64,000 nucleotides of DNA from Alphaproteobacteria bacterium (GTDB taxonomy: Bacteria > Pseudomonadota > Alphaproteobacteria > Micropepsales > Micropepsaceae), in the NCBI GenBank assembly GCA_023259375.1, contig JAHFQC010000018.1:1-64000 (forward strand). Direction: 5' to 3'. The notes under the pieces are model-generated. The model searched no databases, was not told where the DNA came from, and saw nothing but the letters and a program-made list of their open reading frames with translations. Both the position numbers and the translations under genes were made by a program. Shown piece after piece: positions 36,139 to 47,638 of this stretch (position 1 is the stretch's first letter; every line of letters begins with the position of its first letter).

Positions 36139-38535
36139 CTATTCGTCGCGATGATCGGGCAACAGGACTTCGCGCACGCCCTTGTGATTGGGCTTGGAGA
36201 TGACCTGCTCTTCTTCCATCCGCTCGATCAGGCGGGCGGCGCGGTTGTAGCCGATCTGCAGCCGGCGCTGGATGTAGCTGGTCGTCGCCTTGCGTTCGCG
36301 CGCCACGATGTCGAGCGCCTTGTCGTAGAGATCGTCGCCCGAACTGCCGTTGCCTTCGCCGAATGCGCCGATCGAACCCTCGTCGCCTTCCGGCTCTTCG
36401 GTGACCTCTTCGAGGTATTCCGGCGTGCCTTGGGTCTTGAGGAACTTGACGATCTCTTCGACTTCGCCGTCGCTGACGAACGGGCCGTGGACGCGGCGGA
36501 TACGCCCGCCCGCCATCATGTAGAGCATGTCGCCCTGGCCCAAGAGCTGTTCGGCGCCTTGCTCGCCCAGGATGGTGCGGCTGTCGATCTTGGAGGTAAC
36601 CTGGAAGGAAATGCGGGTCGGGAAGTTGGCCTTGATTGTGCCGGTGATGACGTCGACCGACGGGCGTTGAGTCGCCGCGATCAAGTGAATGCCGGCGGCA
36701 CGGGCCATCTGGGCGAGGCGCTGCACCGCGCCTTCGATTTCCTTGCCCGACACCATCATCAGGTCGGCCATTTCGTCGACCACCACCACGATGTACGGCA
36801 TCGGCTCGAGTTCGAGCACTTCGTCTTCATAGACCGGCTTGCCGGTTTCCTTGTCGAAGCCGGTCTGCACCGTGCGCTTGAGGACTTCGTTCTTGGATTT
36901 GGCTTTCTTGACGCGCTCGTTGAACGCTTCGACGCCGCGCACGCCGAGCTTCGACATCTTGCGATAGCGCTCTTCCATTTCGCGCACCGCCCATTTGAGA
37001 GCGACGACGGCCTTGCGCGGATCGGTGACGACGGCGGTGAGCAGATGCGGAATGCCGTCATAGGCCGACAGTTCCAGCATCTTGGGGTCGATCATGATCA
37101 GTTTGCACTGGTCCGGCGGCAGCCGGTAGAGCAGCGACAGGATCATGGTGTTGATGGCCACCGATTTGCCCGAACCGGTAGTACCGGCGATCATCAAGTG
37201 AGGCATCTTGGCGAGGTCGGCCATCACCGGCTCGCCGCCGATGGTTTTGCCGAGCGCCAGGATCAGCGGCGCGCGCGCCTTTTCGAATTCGGCCGAGCCG
37301 ACCAACTCGCGCAGATAGACCATCTCGCGGGTCTGGTTCGGCAATTCGATGCCCATCACGTTACGGCCGGGGATCACGGCGATACGGGCGGCGACCGCCG
37401 ACATCGAGCGCGCCACGTCGTCGGCCAGCGCAATCACGCGCGACGACTTCACGCCCGCGGCCGGTTCGAATTCATACAGCGTCACGACCGGGCCCGGACG
37501 CACCGCCATGATGCGTCCTTTGACGCCGAAATCGGACAGCACCGATTCCAGCATGCGGGCGTTTTCTTCCAGGCTTTCGTCGGAGAAAGCGGCTTCGTCG
37601 CGGTTGTGCTGCGGCTCGGCCAGCAGCGTCACGGGCGGCAGCTCGTATTCGCCCGAGTTGAACAGCGCCGGCTGTTTCGGGTTCTTGGATACCGTGGTCT
37701 TTTTGGGTTCGTCGCGCCGGATGCGGGTGACGTTCGAGGGCGTTGCCGGCTCGGGCTCGCCGTCCTCCTCTTCGACTTCTTCCTCGTCCTCGTCGACTTC
37801 TTCCTCACCGTCCTCGGCGATGATCCGCGGCGCCCGCGGCTCGACCCGGCGTTTCGGCGCCTTGCCTTCGGGGGCCTTGAGCAGACCGGCGACCCAGGTA
37901 ACGAGCGCCAGGGCATGGAAGGCGGCGCGGCCGATGGCGCGCGGCTTGATATCGGCGGCGACGATCGCGAGCGCCAGCCCGGCAAACAGAAGAATCAGCG
38001 GCAGCGCCCAGCCGACCCAGGTCTGACCCCAGCTCACGCCGAGATTGACCGCCATCTGAACCGCTGCGATGCCGATATTGCCGCCGGCAGCGAAACTCTC
38101 GGGCCGCGGCAGGATGCCGAGACCGGAGGCGAGCAGCATGGTGGCCGCCGGCCAGGCAATGACCCGCAGCATGGCGCGGCGCAGTGGCCAGCCCATCATG
38201 GCGCGGGTGCCCCAGACGATCGGCGGCACCAGGAAGGCAAGCGAAGCGAAGCCGAAATACTGCAGCAGGATATTGGCCGCCGTGGCGCCGAAGGGACCCA
38301 AGAGATTGGTCGCCTCGCGGCCGGTGGCGGTATCGGGACTGGGATCGTTGGGATTGTAGCTGATCAGGGCGACCAGAACCGCGGCCGCGCCGGCGAGCAG
38401 CACCAGTCCGGCGCCGCGAAACAGCGCCAGCCGCAACAGTTCCGCCGTCTTGCGACGGGCTTCCGCCAAAGTCTCGGACAACCAAGCCCCTTTGCGGCGT
38501 GGCTGGTAGACCCCCGAAGTTCGAGCGCCGCTCAT
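36139..38535 (-). CDS. ftsK: DNA translocase FtsK
   Basis: 798 residues. Four N-terminal membrane helices (about residues 40-205), an acidic linker (EEEVDEDEEEVEEEDGEPE region near 245-260), then the RecA-like motor with Walker A AGTTGSGKSVAINTM near residue 460, Walker B VVVVDEMADLMM near 585, and a C-terminal winged-helix gamma domain (YIQRRLQIGYNRAARLIERMEEE). FtsK moves chromosomal ends during division and activates XerCD at dif. Its start overlaps the aminotransferase stop by four bases. Confidence 0.97.
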   Translation of the reverse strand: MSGARTSGVYQPRRKGAWLSETLAEARRKTAELLRLALFRGAGLVLLAGAAAVLVALISYNPNDPSPDTATGREATNLLGPFGATAANILLQYFGFASLAFLVPPIVWGTRAMMGWPLRRAMLRVIAWPAATMLLASGLGILPRPESFAAGGNIGIAAVQMAVNLGVSWGQTWVGWALPLILLFAGLALAIVAADIKPRAIGRAAFHALALVTWVAGLLKAPEGKAPKRRVEPRAPRIIAEDGEEEVDEDEEEVEEEDGEPEPATPSNVTRIRRDEPKKTTVSKNPKQPALFNSGEYELPPVTLLAEPQHNRDEAAFSDESLEENARMLESVLSDFGVKGRIMAVRPGPVVTLYEFEPAAGVKSSRVIALADDVARSMSAVAARIAVIPGRNVMGIELPNQTREMVYLRELVGSAEFEKARAPLILALGKTIGGEPVMADLAKMPHLMIAGTTGSGKSVAINTMILSLLYRLPPDQCKLIMIDPKMLELSAYDGIPHLLTAVVTDPRKAVVALKWAVREMEERYRKMSKLGVRGVEAFNERVKKAKSKNEVLKRTVQTGFDKETGKPVYEDEVLELEPMPYIVVVVDEMADLMMVSGKEIEGAVQRLAQMARAAGIHLIAATQRPSVDVITGTIKANFPTRISFQVTSKIDSRTILGEQGAEQLLGQGDMLYMMAGGRIRRVHGPFVSDGEVEEIVKFLKTQGTPEYLEEVTEEPEGDEGSIGAFGEGNGSSGDDLYDKALDIVARERKATTSYIQRRLQIGYNRAARLIERMEEEQVISKPNHKGVREVLLPDHRDE

Positions 38536-39725
38536 GGTCCCGCTTCACTCAAAAGAGAACCGATCTTAACCAGTGCCGCACGAATGGTTGACAAATCGTT
38601 TACCAGGGCAATCCGGATAAACGAAAAACCAGGGTTTGTGCGGAGTTTTCCCGCTACGATTTCCCGCCCCATATAGGCCCCGGGCAGCACTTTGACCCCG
38701 CCCTCGCGCCACAGCTTGAGGGCGGTGGCTTCGCCGTCACCGACCTCGAGCCAGAGGAAAAAGCCGCCTTTGGGCAGGTCGAACCCCGGCAAATGGCCCA
38801 GCACCTCTTCCGCCAGTTCAAACCGCTCGGCGTAGGTCGCCCGGTTGCGGCGGACATGCTCTTCGTCATTCCAGCAGGCGGCGGAAGCGGCCTGGATCGG
38901 CAGCGGCACCTGGGGACCGGCGTAGTTCCGCAGGGCGCGGAAACGGGTCATCAGCTTGGGGTCGCCGGTGACGATGCCGGACCGCAGCCCCGGCAGGCCG
39001 GAACGCTTGGACAGGGAATGGAAGCTGAGCAGGCGGTCATACGGCGGCCGCCGCACCGACAGGGCGCCCAGCGGCGGGGTATCGAGATAGATATCGGCGT
39101 AGCATTCGTCCGCGAACACTGTGAACTCGTAGGCATCCGCCAAAGCGAACAGTGTTTGCCAATAGGCTTCGCCCGCCGCCGCACCTTCTGGGTTGGATGG
39201 CGAGCAGAAGTAAGCGGCCACGGTGCGGGTCAGCACCGACAGAGGCAGCGAGGCGTAATCGGGCAGGAAGCCGGTCTCCGCCCGCGCCGGCACATAAACC
39301 GGTTCGGCCCCGGCCGCATAGATCGCCGCCGCGTAGCATTGGTAGAACGGGTTCGGCAGCAGGATCACCGGCCGGCCGCCGCCCTTGCCGTCGGGCGTGA
39401 CGATCTTGGGGGCCAGGAACAGACCTTCGCGGGTGCCGTTGAGCGGCAAACCCTGAGTCTCGGGGTCAATCTCGGCGCCGAACCGGCGCTTCAGCCAGCC
39501 GGCCGCCGCTGCCCGCCATTCCGGGGTGCCGTCGATCGGCGGGTACTGGCCGAATTCATGGGCGTGCGAAGCGATCGCCTCGCGCACAAAAGCCGGGACT
39601 TCGCCGCGCGGATCGCCGACCGCCAGACTGACCGGCGTATCGCCCGGCGGCACGCCTTCGAACAGGAGCGCGAGCTTGGCGAAAGATCCTTGCGGGAGGT
39701 CGGCGAGACGGCCTGGGAAAATCAC
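38532..39725 (-). CDS. class I/II PLP-dependent aminotransferase (DapC-like candidate)
   Basis: 397 residues from a GTG at 39725. PLP enzyme with SPSNPEGAAAGEAYW, FADECYADIYL (Asp/Tyr at the cofactor) and the PLP lysine in SFHSLSKRSGLPGLRSG; C-terminal GFSFIRIAL with the carboxylate Arg. Resembles the aspartate/LL-DAP-like branch used as succinyldiaminopimelate transaminase in alphaproteobacteria, but the substrate is not certain. Upstream of ftsK in the same direction and coupled to it. Confidence 0.85.
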   Translation of the reverse strand: MIFPGRLADLPQGSFAKLALLFEGVPPGDTPVSLAVGDPRGEVPAFVREAIASHAHEFGQYPPIDGTPEWRAAAAGWLKRRFGAEIDPETQGLPLNGTREGLFLAPKIVTPDGKGGGRPVILLPNPFYQCYAAAIYAAGAEPVYVPARAETGFLPDYASLPLSVLTRTVAAYFCSPSNPEGAAAGEAYWQTLFALADAYEFTVFADECYADIYLDTPPLGALSVRRPPYDRLLSFHSLSKRSGLPGLRSGIVTGDPKLMTRFRALRNYAGPQVPLPIQAASAACWNDEEHVRRNRATYAERFELAEEVLGHLPGFDLPKGGFFLWLEVGDGEATALKLWREGGVKVLPGAYMGREIVAGKLRTNPGFSFIRIALVNDLSTIRAALVKIGSLLSEAGP

Positions 39726-39830
39726 GGTTCTGTCTTTCTGGCGGGACGCAGCCGCCCATTTATAGGCAAGTCTACGGACTCTGTTCACAAATCTCTAACC
39801 ACGCCCGCCATAATACTTACCGTACAGGCG

Positions 39831-39846
39831 TACACATACATGTGTA
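39831..39846. promoter_or_regulatory. palindrome ahead of the glycan cassette
   Basis: TACACAT-AC-ATGTGTA, perfect 7-base arms, 15 bases before the ATG at 39862 and next to another GTACA direct half-repeat. Suits a repressor operator controlling the three-gene cassette. Confidence 0.55.
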
Positions 39847-39861
39847 TCTGCAGAGGGCAAT

Positions 39862-40992
39862 ATGAACCTGCCGCTTTCCCGCGCCGTGACCGGTCCCGCC
39901 GAGCTGCTCTTCCGGGCCGTCATCAAGAAGGCGTTGGCTTGTGCAGATCCGCCGAAACCCATTCTCTCCAACAAACGGCGTTATGAGCGCGTACTGCCGC
40001 CGCTGCTCAGCGAAATGGGCGGCGAAATCCGGTTTCATATCGCACGTGTCGAGCCGTGGCTGCGCGCCGGTTGGAAGGTGATGTCGCGCCACGCTGCGTT
40101 TTATCCCGAAGGCACTGCCATCTACGATCCCGAATTCTTTGCAGCTGCCGAAACGATTCTCAAGAATTTCGGCGTCGTCGGTTCGCGCGGGGGCTTTGTG
40201 ACCCCGCCGGTCGACCGCTATCCGCCCCAGGTGGAGGCTCAGTTCGACGGCGCCAGCGGGAAGATCGTGTTGTCCGTGGCTGATTCCAGCCAGCTCATGG
40301 CGCAGGCCTTGGCCGAGATCGAATTGCGCAAGCTCTTCATCGCGTGGTTCGACTATGACGACCGCCGCATCAACGACATCGACCATTTTGTGCTGTCGTT
40401 CGCTTCGGCGGCCTGGGGTTTTTGGGAATACCGCTCCGCCTCGGTGTTGTGCCCCAGCTTCAAGCCGCCGGCGTTTGAAAATCCGCCGGAACCGATTCCC
40501 GATCATGTCGGCGTGCAAATCCGCAACCTGACGCATGTGAAGCCGCAGCCGCGCAACAGCGATCCGGACTGGATGATGGCAACCGCCACGGCGATCGCCA
40601 AACATCTCGGTCTCGAACTGATCGTCTATGGCCATCCCCATGGCTGCATCATTCCCGAAGGCTGCAAAACGAGCTGGGACCCATCGCGTCCCACAGGCCA
40701 GAAGGAACGGGAGCTCGGATATCTCAAATCCTGCCGGCTGATGCTGTCGCCTGATTCCGGTTGGGCCGATCTGATGGCCTGGCTGCAGGTGCCGACCCTG
40801 CTCGAACAGTCCTACCTCCCCGGCGATTTCGAATGCCTGCGCGACACCTTTCAGCCGCGCCTTGGTCTCGTCGACCGCAACCGGCCGATCGCGGAGCAGG
40901 TCGACGCCTTGCTCGCCGCGCCGGGGCCGCAGTTATTCCCGGCCGAAGCCGCATTTCCCGTCGATAAGCAATCCTATCCGTGGGAGCCCTGA
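39862..40992 (+). CDS. glycosyltransferase-like protein
   Basis: 376 residues. No signal peptide. The C-terminal half looks like a nucleotide-sugar binding domain of GT9/heptosyltransferase-type enzymes: DHVGVQIRNLTH, LGLELIVYGHPHGC, then RLMLSPDSGWADLMAWLQVPTLL, comparable to the donor-site SPDSG loop. The N-terminal half has no recognised family. First gene of a close three-gene unit: a two-base gap to the next gene. It would act on a cell-surface or secreted glycan, but the acceptor is unknown. Confidence 0.7.
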   Translation: MNLPLSRAVTGPAELLFRAVIKKALACADPPKPILSNKRRYERVLPPLLSEMGGEIRFHIARVEPWLRAGWKVMSRHAAFYPEGTAIYDPEFFAAAETILKNFGVVGSRGGFVTPPVDRYPPQVEAQFDGASGKIVLSVADSSQLMAQALAEIELRKLFIAWFDYDDRRINDIDHFVLSFASAAWGFWEYRSASVLCPSFKPPAFENPPEPIPDHVGVQIRNLTHVKPQPRNSDPDWMMATATAIAKHLGLELIVYGHPHGCIIPEGCKTSWDPSRPTGQKERELGYLKSCRLMLSPDSGWADLMAWLQVPTLLEQSYLPGDFECLRDTFQPRLGLVDRNRPIAEQVDALLAAPGPQLFPAEAAFPVDKQSYPWEP

Positions 40993-40994
40993 TC

Positions 40995-42542
40995 ATGAAC
41001 GCCGTACCGCGTCTCGATGAAACGCCCCGTCCCGCCGTTCCCACTTATATCGTGCAGGCCGGAGGGCAAGGCACGCGGATGGAGCACTACACCTGGAACA
41101 AACCCAAGTGTCTGGTGCCGATCGACGGCAAACCGCTGCTCTATCATCTTTTCAATGCGGCGCCCGATGCGCACTTCATCGTCATCGGCGATTACCTGTT
41201 CGACGTGCTCAAGGCCTATATCGAGACGTTTCCGCCGCCGGCGAGGACGACGCTGGTGCGCTCCACCGGCAAGGGCACCTGTGCGGGAATATCCGAGGCG
41301 CTCAGTCTGGTCGAGGATGACACCGCGCCGGTCGGACTTGTCTGGTGTGACCTGCTGTTCGGGCGCCTGCCCGAACATCAAGCCGTCAGCCGTCCGGTGA
41401 TCGGCATTTCGACGCATTTCCCTTGCCGCTGGTCGCTTCACCCCCGCCGCGGCCTGATCGAGGATCTGTCGTTCGACCGCGGCGTGGCGGGATATTTCGC
41501 GTTTCCGAATGCGAGCTTCCTGCATTCCGTTCCGGCGGAAGGCGAGTTCGTGCGCTGGCTCAGCACGGTGCTGGGCGATTTCGAGACGGTTACGCTCGAT
41601 CACTGCAACGAGGTCGGCAACAGTGCGGTGGCGATCCGGCATTGGGAGCAGCGCGGCTTTGCCCGCTTCTTCAACGATGTGAAGATGCTGCCGGACCGGG
41701 TGGAAAAACGCGCCCGGATAGCGAGCCTGTCGTACAAGCTCGACGAAGAGGCCGCCTGGTATGAAGAGGTCGCGCGCCGCGGTTATAAGAACGTGCCGGA
41801 GCTCATCGGCCGGTCGCCTTTGACGCTGTCGCGCATCGACGGGGCCCATCCCGACGAGATCAATCTCAAACCGAAGGAAAAGCACGAACTGCTCGGCCGG
41901 GTATTCCAGTCGCTCAAGGATCTGCACGATCTCGGCTCGGCGCCGGCCGTCCCCCAGGATTGCGAAGATACCTATGTCGACAAGACCGTGATGCGGGTCG
42001 CCAAGATCCTCTCGCTGGTGCCGGGGCACGATCAGCCGTTCGTCACCATAAACGGCAAACGCTGCCGCAATCCCTTTGCCGACGGCAACGGACTGAAGCA
42101 ATTGATCGGCGACGTCGCTTGCGAGAAATTCACGTTCTTCCACGGCGATCCCACCTTCGCCAACATGCTGGTCGGCAAGAGCGGCGAGATCTTCCTGATC
42201 GACCCGCGCGTCGTTTTCGGCCGCAGCCGCTTTTTCGGCGATCCCGATTACGACTGGGCCAAGCTCTACTATTCCGCCATCGGCGACTACGACGCTTTCA
42301 ACAAGCGCCGCTTCCGGCTGGTGGTTTGGAACTCGACCATTTCGCTCGACATCGACAGCGCCGGATTCTCCTTCACCAAGTCCCTGTTCCGCGACGTGCT
42401 TGGCGAAAAGCGGTTCCATAAGGTCGAACTGCTCCACGCGCTGATCTGGCTGTCGCTCGCGGGCTATGTCGACGACGACGTCGATTCGATGATCGCGGCG
42501 TTCTACAACGGCCTCTACTGGCTGGAGGAATGGGCGCAATGA
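40995..42542 (+). CDS. fused nucleotidyltransferase and aminoglycoside-phosphotransferase-like kinase
   Basis: 515 residues in two domains. Residues 18-250 are a sugar/choline-phosphate-type nucleotidyltransferase: VQAGGQGTRM (21-29) and NKPKCLVPIDGKPLLYHL (35-52). Residues about 260-515 are an APH/choline-kinase-like fold: catalytic HGDPTFANML near residue 383 and metal-binding FLIDPRVVFG near 400. Such fusions would phosphorylate a small molecule and activate it as an NDP derivative in one protein, like LicA plus LicC. The substrate (choline, sugar or polyol) is not known. The start ATG follows the previous stop by two bases; the stop overlaps the HAD gene (ATGA). Confidence 0.82.
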   Translation: MNAVPRLDETPRPAVPTYIVQAGGQGTRMEHYTWNKPKCLVPIDGKPLLYHLFNAAPDAHFIVIGDYLFDVLKAYIETFPPPARTTLVRSTGKGTCAGISEALSLVEDDTAPVGLVWCDLLFGRLPEHQAVSRPVIGISTHFPCRWSLHPRRGLIEDLSFDRGVAGYFAFPNASFLHSVPAEGEFVRWLSTVLGDFETVTLDHCNEVGNSAVAIRHWEQRGFARFFNDVKMLPDRVEKRARIASLSYKLDEEAAWYEEVARRGYKNVPELIGRSPLTLSRIDGAHPDEINLKPKEKHELLGRVFQSLKDLHDLGSAPAVPQDCEDTYVDKTVMRVAKILSLVPGHDQPFVTINGKRCRNPFADGNGLKQLIGDVACEKFTFFHGDPTFANMLVGKSGEIFLIDPRVVFGRSRFFGDPDYDWAKLYYSAIGDYDAFNKRRFRLVVWNSTISLDIDSAGFSFTKSLFRDVLGEKRFHKVELLHALIWLSLAGYVDDDVDSMIAAFYNGLYWLEEWAQ

Positions 42543-42907
42543 TCCGGGTTTCGGCGCTGCCCAAGACCTGGATCTTCGATCTCGACGGCTGCCTGGTCGT
42601 CCATTGCGGTCATCTCGGCGACGGCGACCGCCTGTTGCCGGGGGTGCGCGAGTGGATGGCGCAGATCCCCGCCAGCGACCGCATCGTGCTCTTTTCGGCG
42701 CGCGAAGAATGCTATCGCGAATCCTCGCTCGCATTCCTCAGACGCGAAGGCATTCGCATCGATCACGCCGTATTCGGTCTGCCGGTGGGCGAGCGCATCT
42801 TGTTCAACGACCGCAAACCCAAAGGCCTCGACACCGCGTTGGCGATCAATCTGCCGCGGGACGCCGGCCCCTCCGCCGTCGCCGTGGAATGCGATCCGGC
42901 GCTTTGA
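42539..42907 (+). CDS. small HAD-family phosphatase-like protein
   Basis: 122 residues. HAD motif I IFDLDGCLV (Asp14, Asp16), motif II LFSAREE with Ser, and motif IV-type LFNDRKPKG. No cap domain of note. HAD phosphatases of this size often dephosphorylate an intermediate of activated-sugar or polyol pathways. It closes the cassette and is coupled to the NTase-kinase gene. Confidence 0.78.
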   Translation: MIRVSALPKTWIFDLDGCLVVHCGHLGDGDRLLPGVREWMAQIPASDRIVLFSAREECYRESSLAFLRREGIRIDHAVFGLPVGERILFNDRKPKGLDTALAINLPRDAGPSAVAVECDPAL

Positions 42908-42995
42908 AGCGTCGCTTACGGATATTTAAGCTGCCGGCGAAAAGACGTTCATTCGACTTATGGTAGTGTGCTGCCTCCACTGTGGCGGAGGGGCT

Positions 42996-43964
42996 ATGAG
43001 GCGGTTTGTTCTGGCGTCGGCGGCATCGGTTTTCCTTTCCTGGCCGGCGACAGCCGCAGCGGATTCCCCGCCGCCGGTCGCGCCTGTTTCCGATTGGGTG
43101 CCCGATGAGACCGTGGTGGTGTCTGCGCAAGGCGCCGGTCCTGCCTTCTGGCACATCAAGAAGGGCGACTCCGAAATCTGGGTCCTGGGCACGGTGGAGC
43201 CGATGCCGAAAGGACTGGCGTGGAACAGCGCCCATCTCGGCGAGATCATCAAAGGCGCGCGCGCCGTGCTGACGCCGCCGACGGCTTCGTCCGGCTTTTT
43301 CGAAACCAGCTGGTTTCTCCTCACCCATCGCGGCCTGTTGTCGATGCCCGACGGCAAGAAGCTGGACGTTACCCTGTCTCCCGCCTTGCGCGACCGCCTC
43401 GCTGCCCAGCGTACGGCGCTGAAGCTCAAGGCCGACGAATTCGCCGACGATCCGCCGATCATCGCGGCGCTGAAGCTGCAAGGTTTCTTCAGCAAGGAAC
43501 ATCAGCTCAATACCGACGAGCCGCTGGAAACGGTGAAGCGTCTGGCCAAGGAAAACCACGTGCCGGTGCGCTCCATCGGCGACTACGGCGCGCTAGGGAT
43601 GGTCAAAGAGGGTTTGCGGCTGCCGCAGGAAAGCCAGCGCGTCTGTCTCGAAGAGTCGGTGACCTTCGCCGAGACCCAGAGTCTGCACAACACGGCCTTA
43701 TCGCAGGCCTGGGCCGCCGGGAATCTGGCGCAGATCAAGGCCCATTACGTGCCGGGTGCGTTCGAGAAATGCATCAAGCAGGTGACGAGCTTCGGCAAGC
43801 TGACCGACCGCGCCGTCGCCGATTACCTCAAGGCGATCCATCAGGCTTTGTCCCAGCCCGGCAAAGTGGTGATGCTGACCGATATCGGTTCGCTGTTGCG
43901 CACCACCGGCGTCGCCGAGGAACTGCACAAGGAAGGCGTCCTCATCGAAGGCCCGGCCGAATAG
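42996..43964 (+). CDS. TraB/GumN-like secreted protein, altered active-site motif
   Basis: 322 residues with a signal peptide (about residues 1-22, ATAAADS). The family opening FWHIKKGDSEIWVLGTVEPMPKGLAWNS matches TraB/GumN proteins, but the GTxH histidine is replaced by Glu, and the later GxGH stretch reads TDIGSLLRTTG. Related His-less variants are known among alphaproteobacteria, so this may be a stable subfamily without the usual metal chemistry. Strong ribosome site GGCGGAGGGG. Confidence 0.78.
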   Translation: MRRFVLASAASVFLSWPATAAADSPPPVAPVSDWVPDETVVVSAQGAGPAFWHIKKGDSEIWVLGTVEPMPKGLAWNSAHLGEIIKGARAVLTPPTASSGFFETSWFLLTHRGLLSMPDGKKLDVTLSPALRDRLAAQRTALKLKADEFADDPPIIAALKLQGFFSKEHQLNTDEPLETVKRLAKENHVPVRSIGDYGALGMVKEGLRLPQESQRVCLEESVTFAETQSLHNTALSQAWAAGNLAQIKAHYVPGAFEKCIKQVTSFGKLTDRAVADYLKAIHQALSQPGKVVMLTDIGSLLRTTGVAEELHKEGVLIEGPAE

Positions 43965-43966
43965 GC

Positions 43967-44545
43967 CTAACCGTAAGTCACCGTGTCGTCTTCGTGCAGA
44001 TAGAACAGCTTGTGGCGCTGCATGCGGGCAAGAATGGCGTTGATCTGCAGCGCTGTGGGCTTGGGACGCTGGGTGGCGGCGATCAGCTTGATCAGGCTGA
44101 GGCGGCTATGCGGACGCGATTTCTTCGGGATTTTGCCGAGCGCTTCGACCGCCCGCCGGAAATTGCGTTCGTCGTCCGGCGACAGGTCGATGCCCAGCGG
44201 CGCCAGATTGTCGATCCGCGTGCAGGGCAAGCCGATCCCGTTGAGGTACTTCAACAGCGGATCGAAGCCCTTGTCGCGCGAGAGCACGTAGCAGGCGTAT
44301 TTCTTGCTGATTTCGAGCACCCGCCCGAGATAGCAGGCGATGTGGAAATCGAGCGCGTTGTGGCCGGTGCCGCCCATCTTGAGCCAGATCACCCGGTCGC
44401 CCAGTGCGGCGGCGGCATCATGAAGCGCGAGCGGCACTTTCTGGTCGGCGCCGACGAACACCACGATGTCGACGTCGGGCTCGAGCCGCGACAGGTCGAA
44501 GGTGGCGATGTTCTCGAAATCGATCAGCAGCAGCCGACGAATCAT
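43967..44545 (-). CDS. NYN/PIN-like nuclease-domain protein
   Basis: 192 residues. PIN-like core LLLIDFENI (Asp), the GGTGHNALDFHIACYLG motif (Asp) and YVLSRDKGFDPLLKYL (Asp): three or four acidic residues that bind metal in NYN/PIN ribonucleases. The C-terminal 70 residues are basic and may be a helix-turn-helix-like RNA- or DNA-binding part. Convergent with the TraB-like gene. Target RNA unknown. Confidence 0.82.
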   Translation of the reverse strand: MIRRLLLIDFENIATFDLSRLEPDVDIVVFVGADQKVPLALHDAAAALGDRVIWLKMGGTGHNALDFHIACYLGRVLEISKKYACYVLSRDKGFDPLLKYLNGIGLPCTRIDNLAPLGIDLSPDDERNFRRAVEALGKIPKKSRPHSRLSLIKLIAATQRPKPTALQINAILARMQRHKLFYLHEDDTVTYG

Positions 44546-44626
44546 GGCACCCCCGTGCGGCCGGCACGAAGGTCCTGAACGACAGGCCGCGAATCGACCG
44601 GCGCCGGCAGTATACGCCGGACCGGC

Positions 44627-45052
44627 TTAGCGCTTTTGGCGGGCCTTGCGGGCGGCGTAGCGGGCGTCGCGAGCGGCCTTCTGGGCGGCGAGGAGATCGG
44701 CGTACTTGGCCATTTCCTCGTGCTTCTGGCGCTCGGCTTCGGCCGCAGCCTCGGCTTCCAGGCGCAGACGCTCTTCTTCGACGGCGCGCTTCTCGGCTTC
44801 GATGCGCTCCTGTTCGGCCTTTTTCTCGGCTTCACGGGCGGCGCGGCGCTCGTCGCGTTCCTTGGCGATACGAGCACGCTCGGCGGCGCGTTCGGTAGCG
44901 CCTTCCTTCATCGCTTCGGCGCGCTTCTTGACGCGCTCAAGCTCCGCTTGACGGGCGGCATTACGGTCTTTCAGACGGTCGGCAAAATTATTCGGATTGA
45001 ACGCGGGCATTGGGTCGTAAGGTACCTTTTCTTCATCATCAGTGGCGGACAT
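44627..45052 (-). CDS. DUF6481 family coiled-coil protein
   Basis: 141 residues, almost all a charged Ala/Glu/Arg/Lys helix (about residues 30-135), which would form a long coiled coil. The N-terminal NNFADRLKDRNAARQAEL matches the DUF6481 family of alphaproteobacteria. Function unknown. Lies downstream of rpoD in the same direction with an 83-base gap. Confidence 0.8.
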   Translation of the reverse strand: MSATDDEEKVPYDPMPAFNPNNFADRLKDRNAARQAELERVKKRAEAMKEGATERAAERARIAKERDERRAAREAEKKAEQERIEAEKRAVEEERLRLEAEAAAEAERQKHEEMAKYADLLAAQKAARDARYAARKARQKR

Positions 45053-45091
45053 CGCCCCAACTCGCAGCTGCGAATTGGACTTTTCCCATCA

Positions 45092-45116
45092 GGCCGCGCC
45101 GCATCGCAACGCGGCC
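45092..45116. repeat. hairpin between rpoD and the DUF6481 gene
   Basis: GGCCGCG / CGCGGCC perfect 7-base arms with an 11-base loop, 20 bases after the rpoD stop. No T run follows on either strand, so a processing or attenuation site is more likely than a full terminator. Confidence 0.4.
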
Positions 45117-45135
45117 ATGGAAATTCAGGATCTCG

Positions 45136-47568
<2,433 letters not shown>

Positions 47569-47638
47569 TTTTCGTCCGTTACTATATCCGTCGCGCGCGC
47601 GAGCGGGAGATTTCAGGTATCTGCCCGTAGTCCGTTGT

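Noticed and set aside
35587-38676. Very long plus-strand open frame (over 1000 codons) opposite ftsK
   Set aside because: It is antisense to ftsK and DUF1801, His/Asp/Arg-rich as expected for a mirror of GC-rich coding DNA, and has no ribosome site or known motifs.
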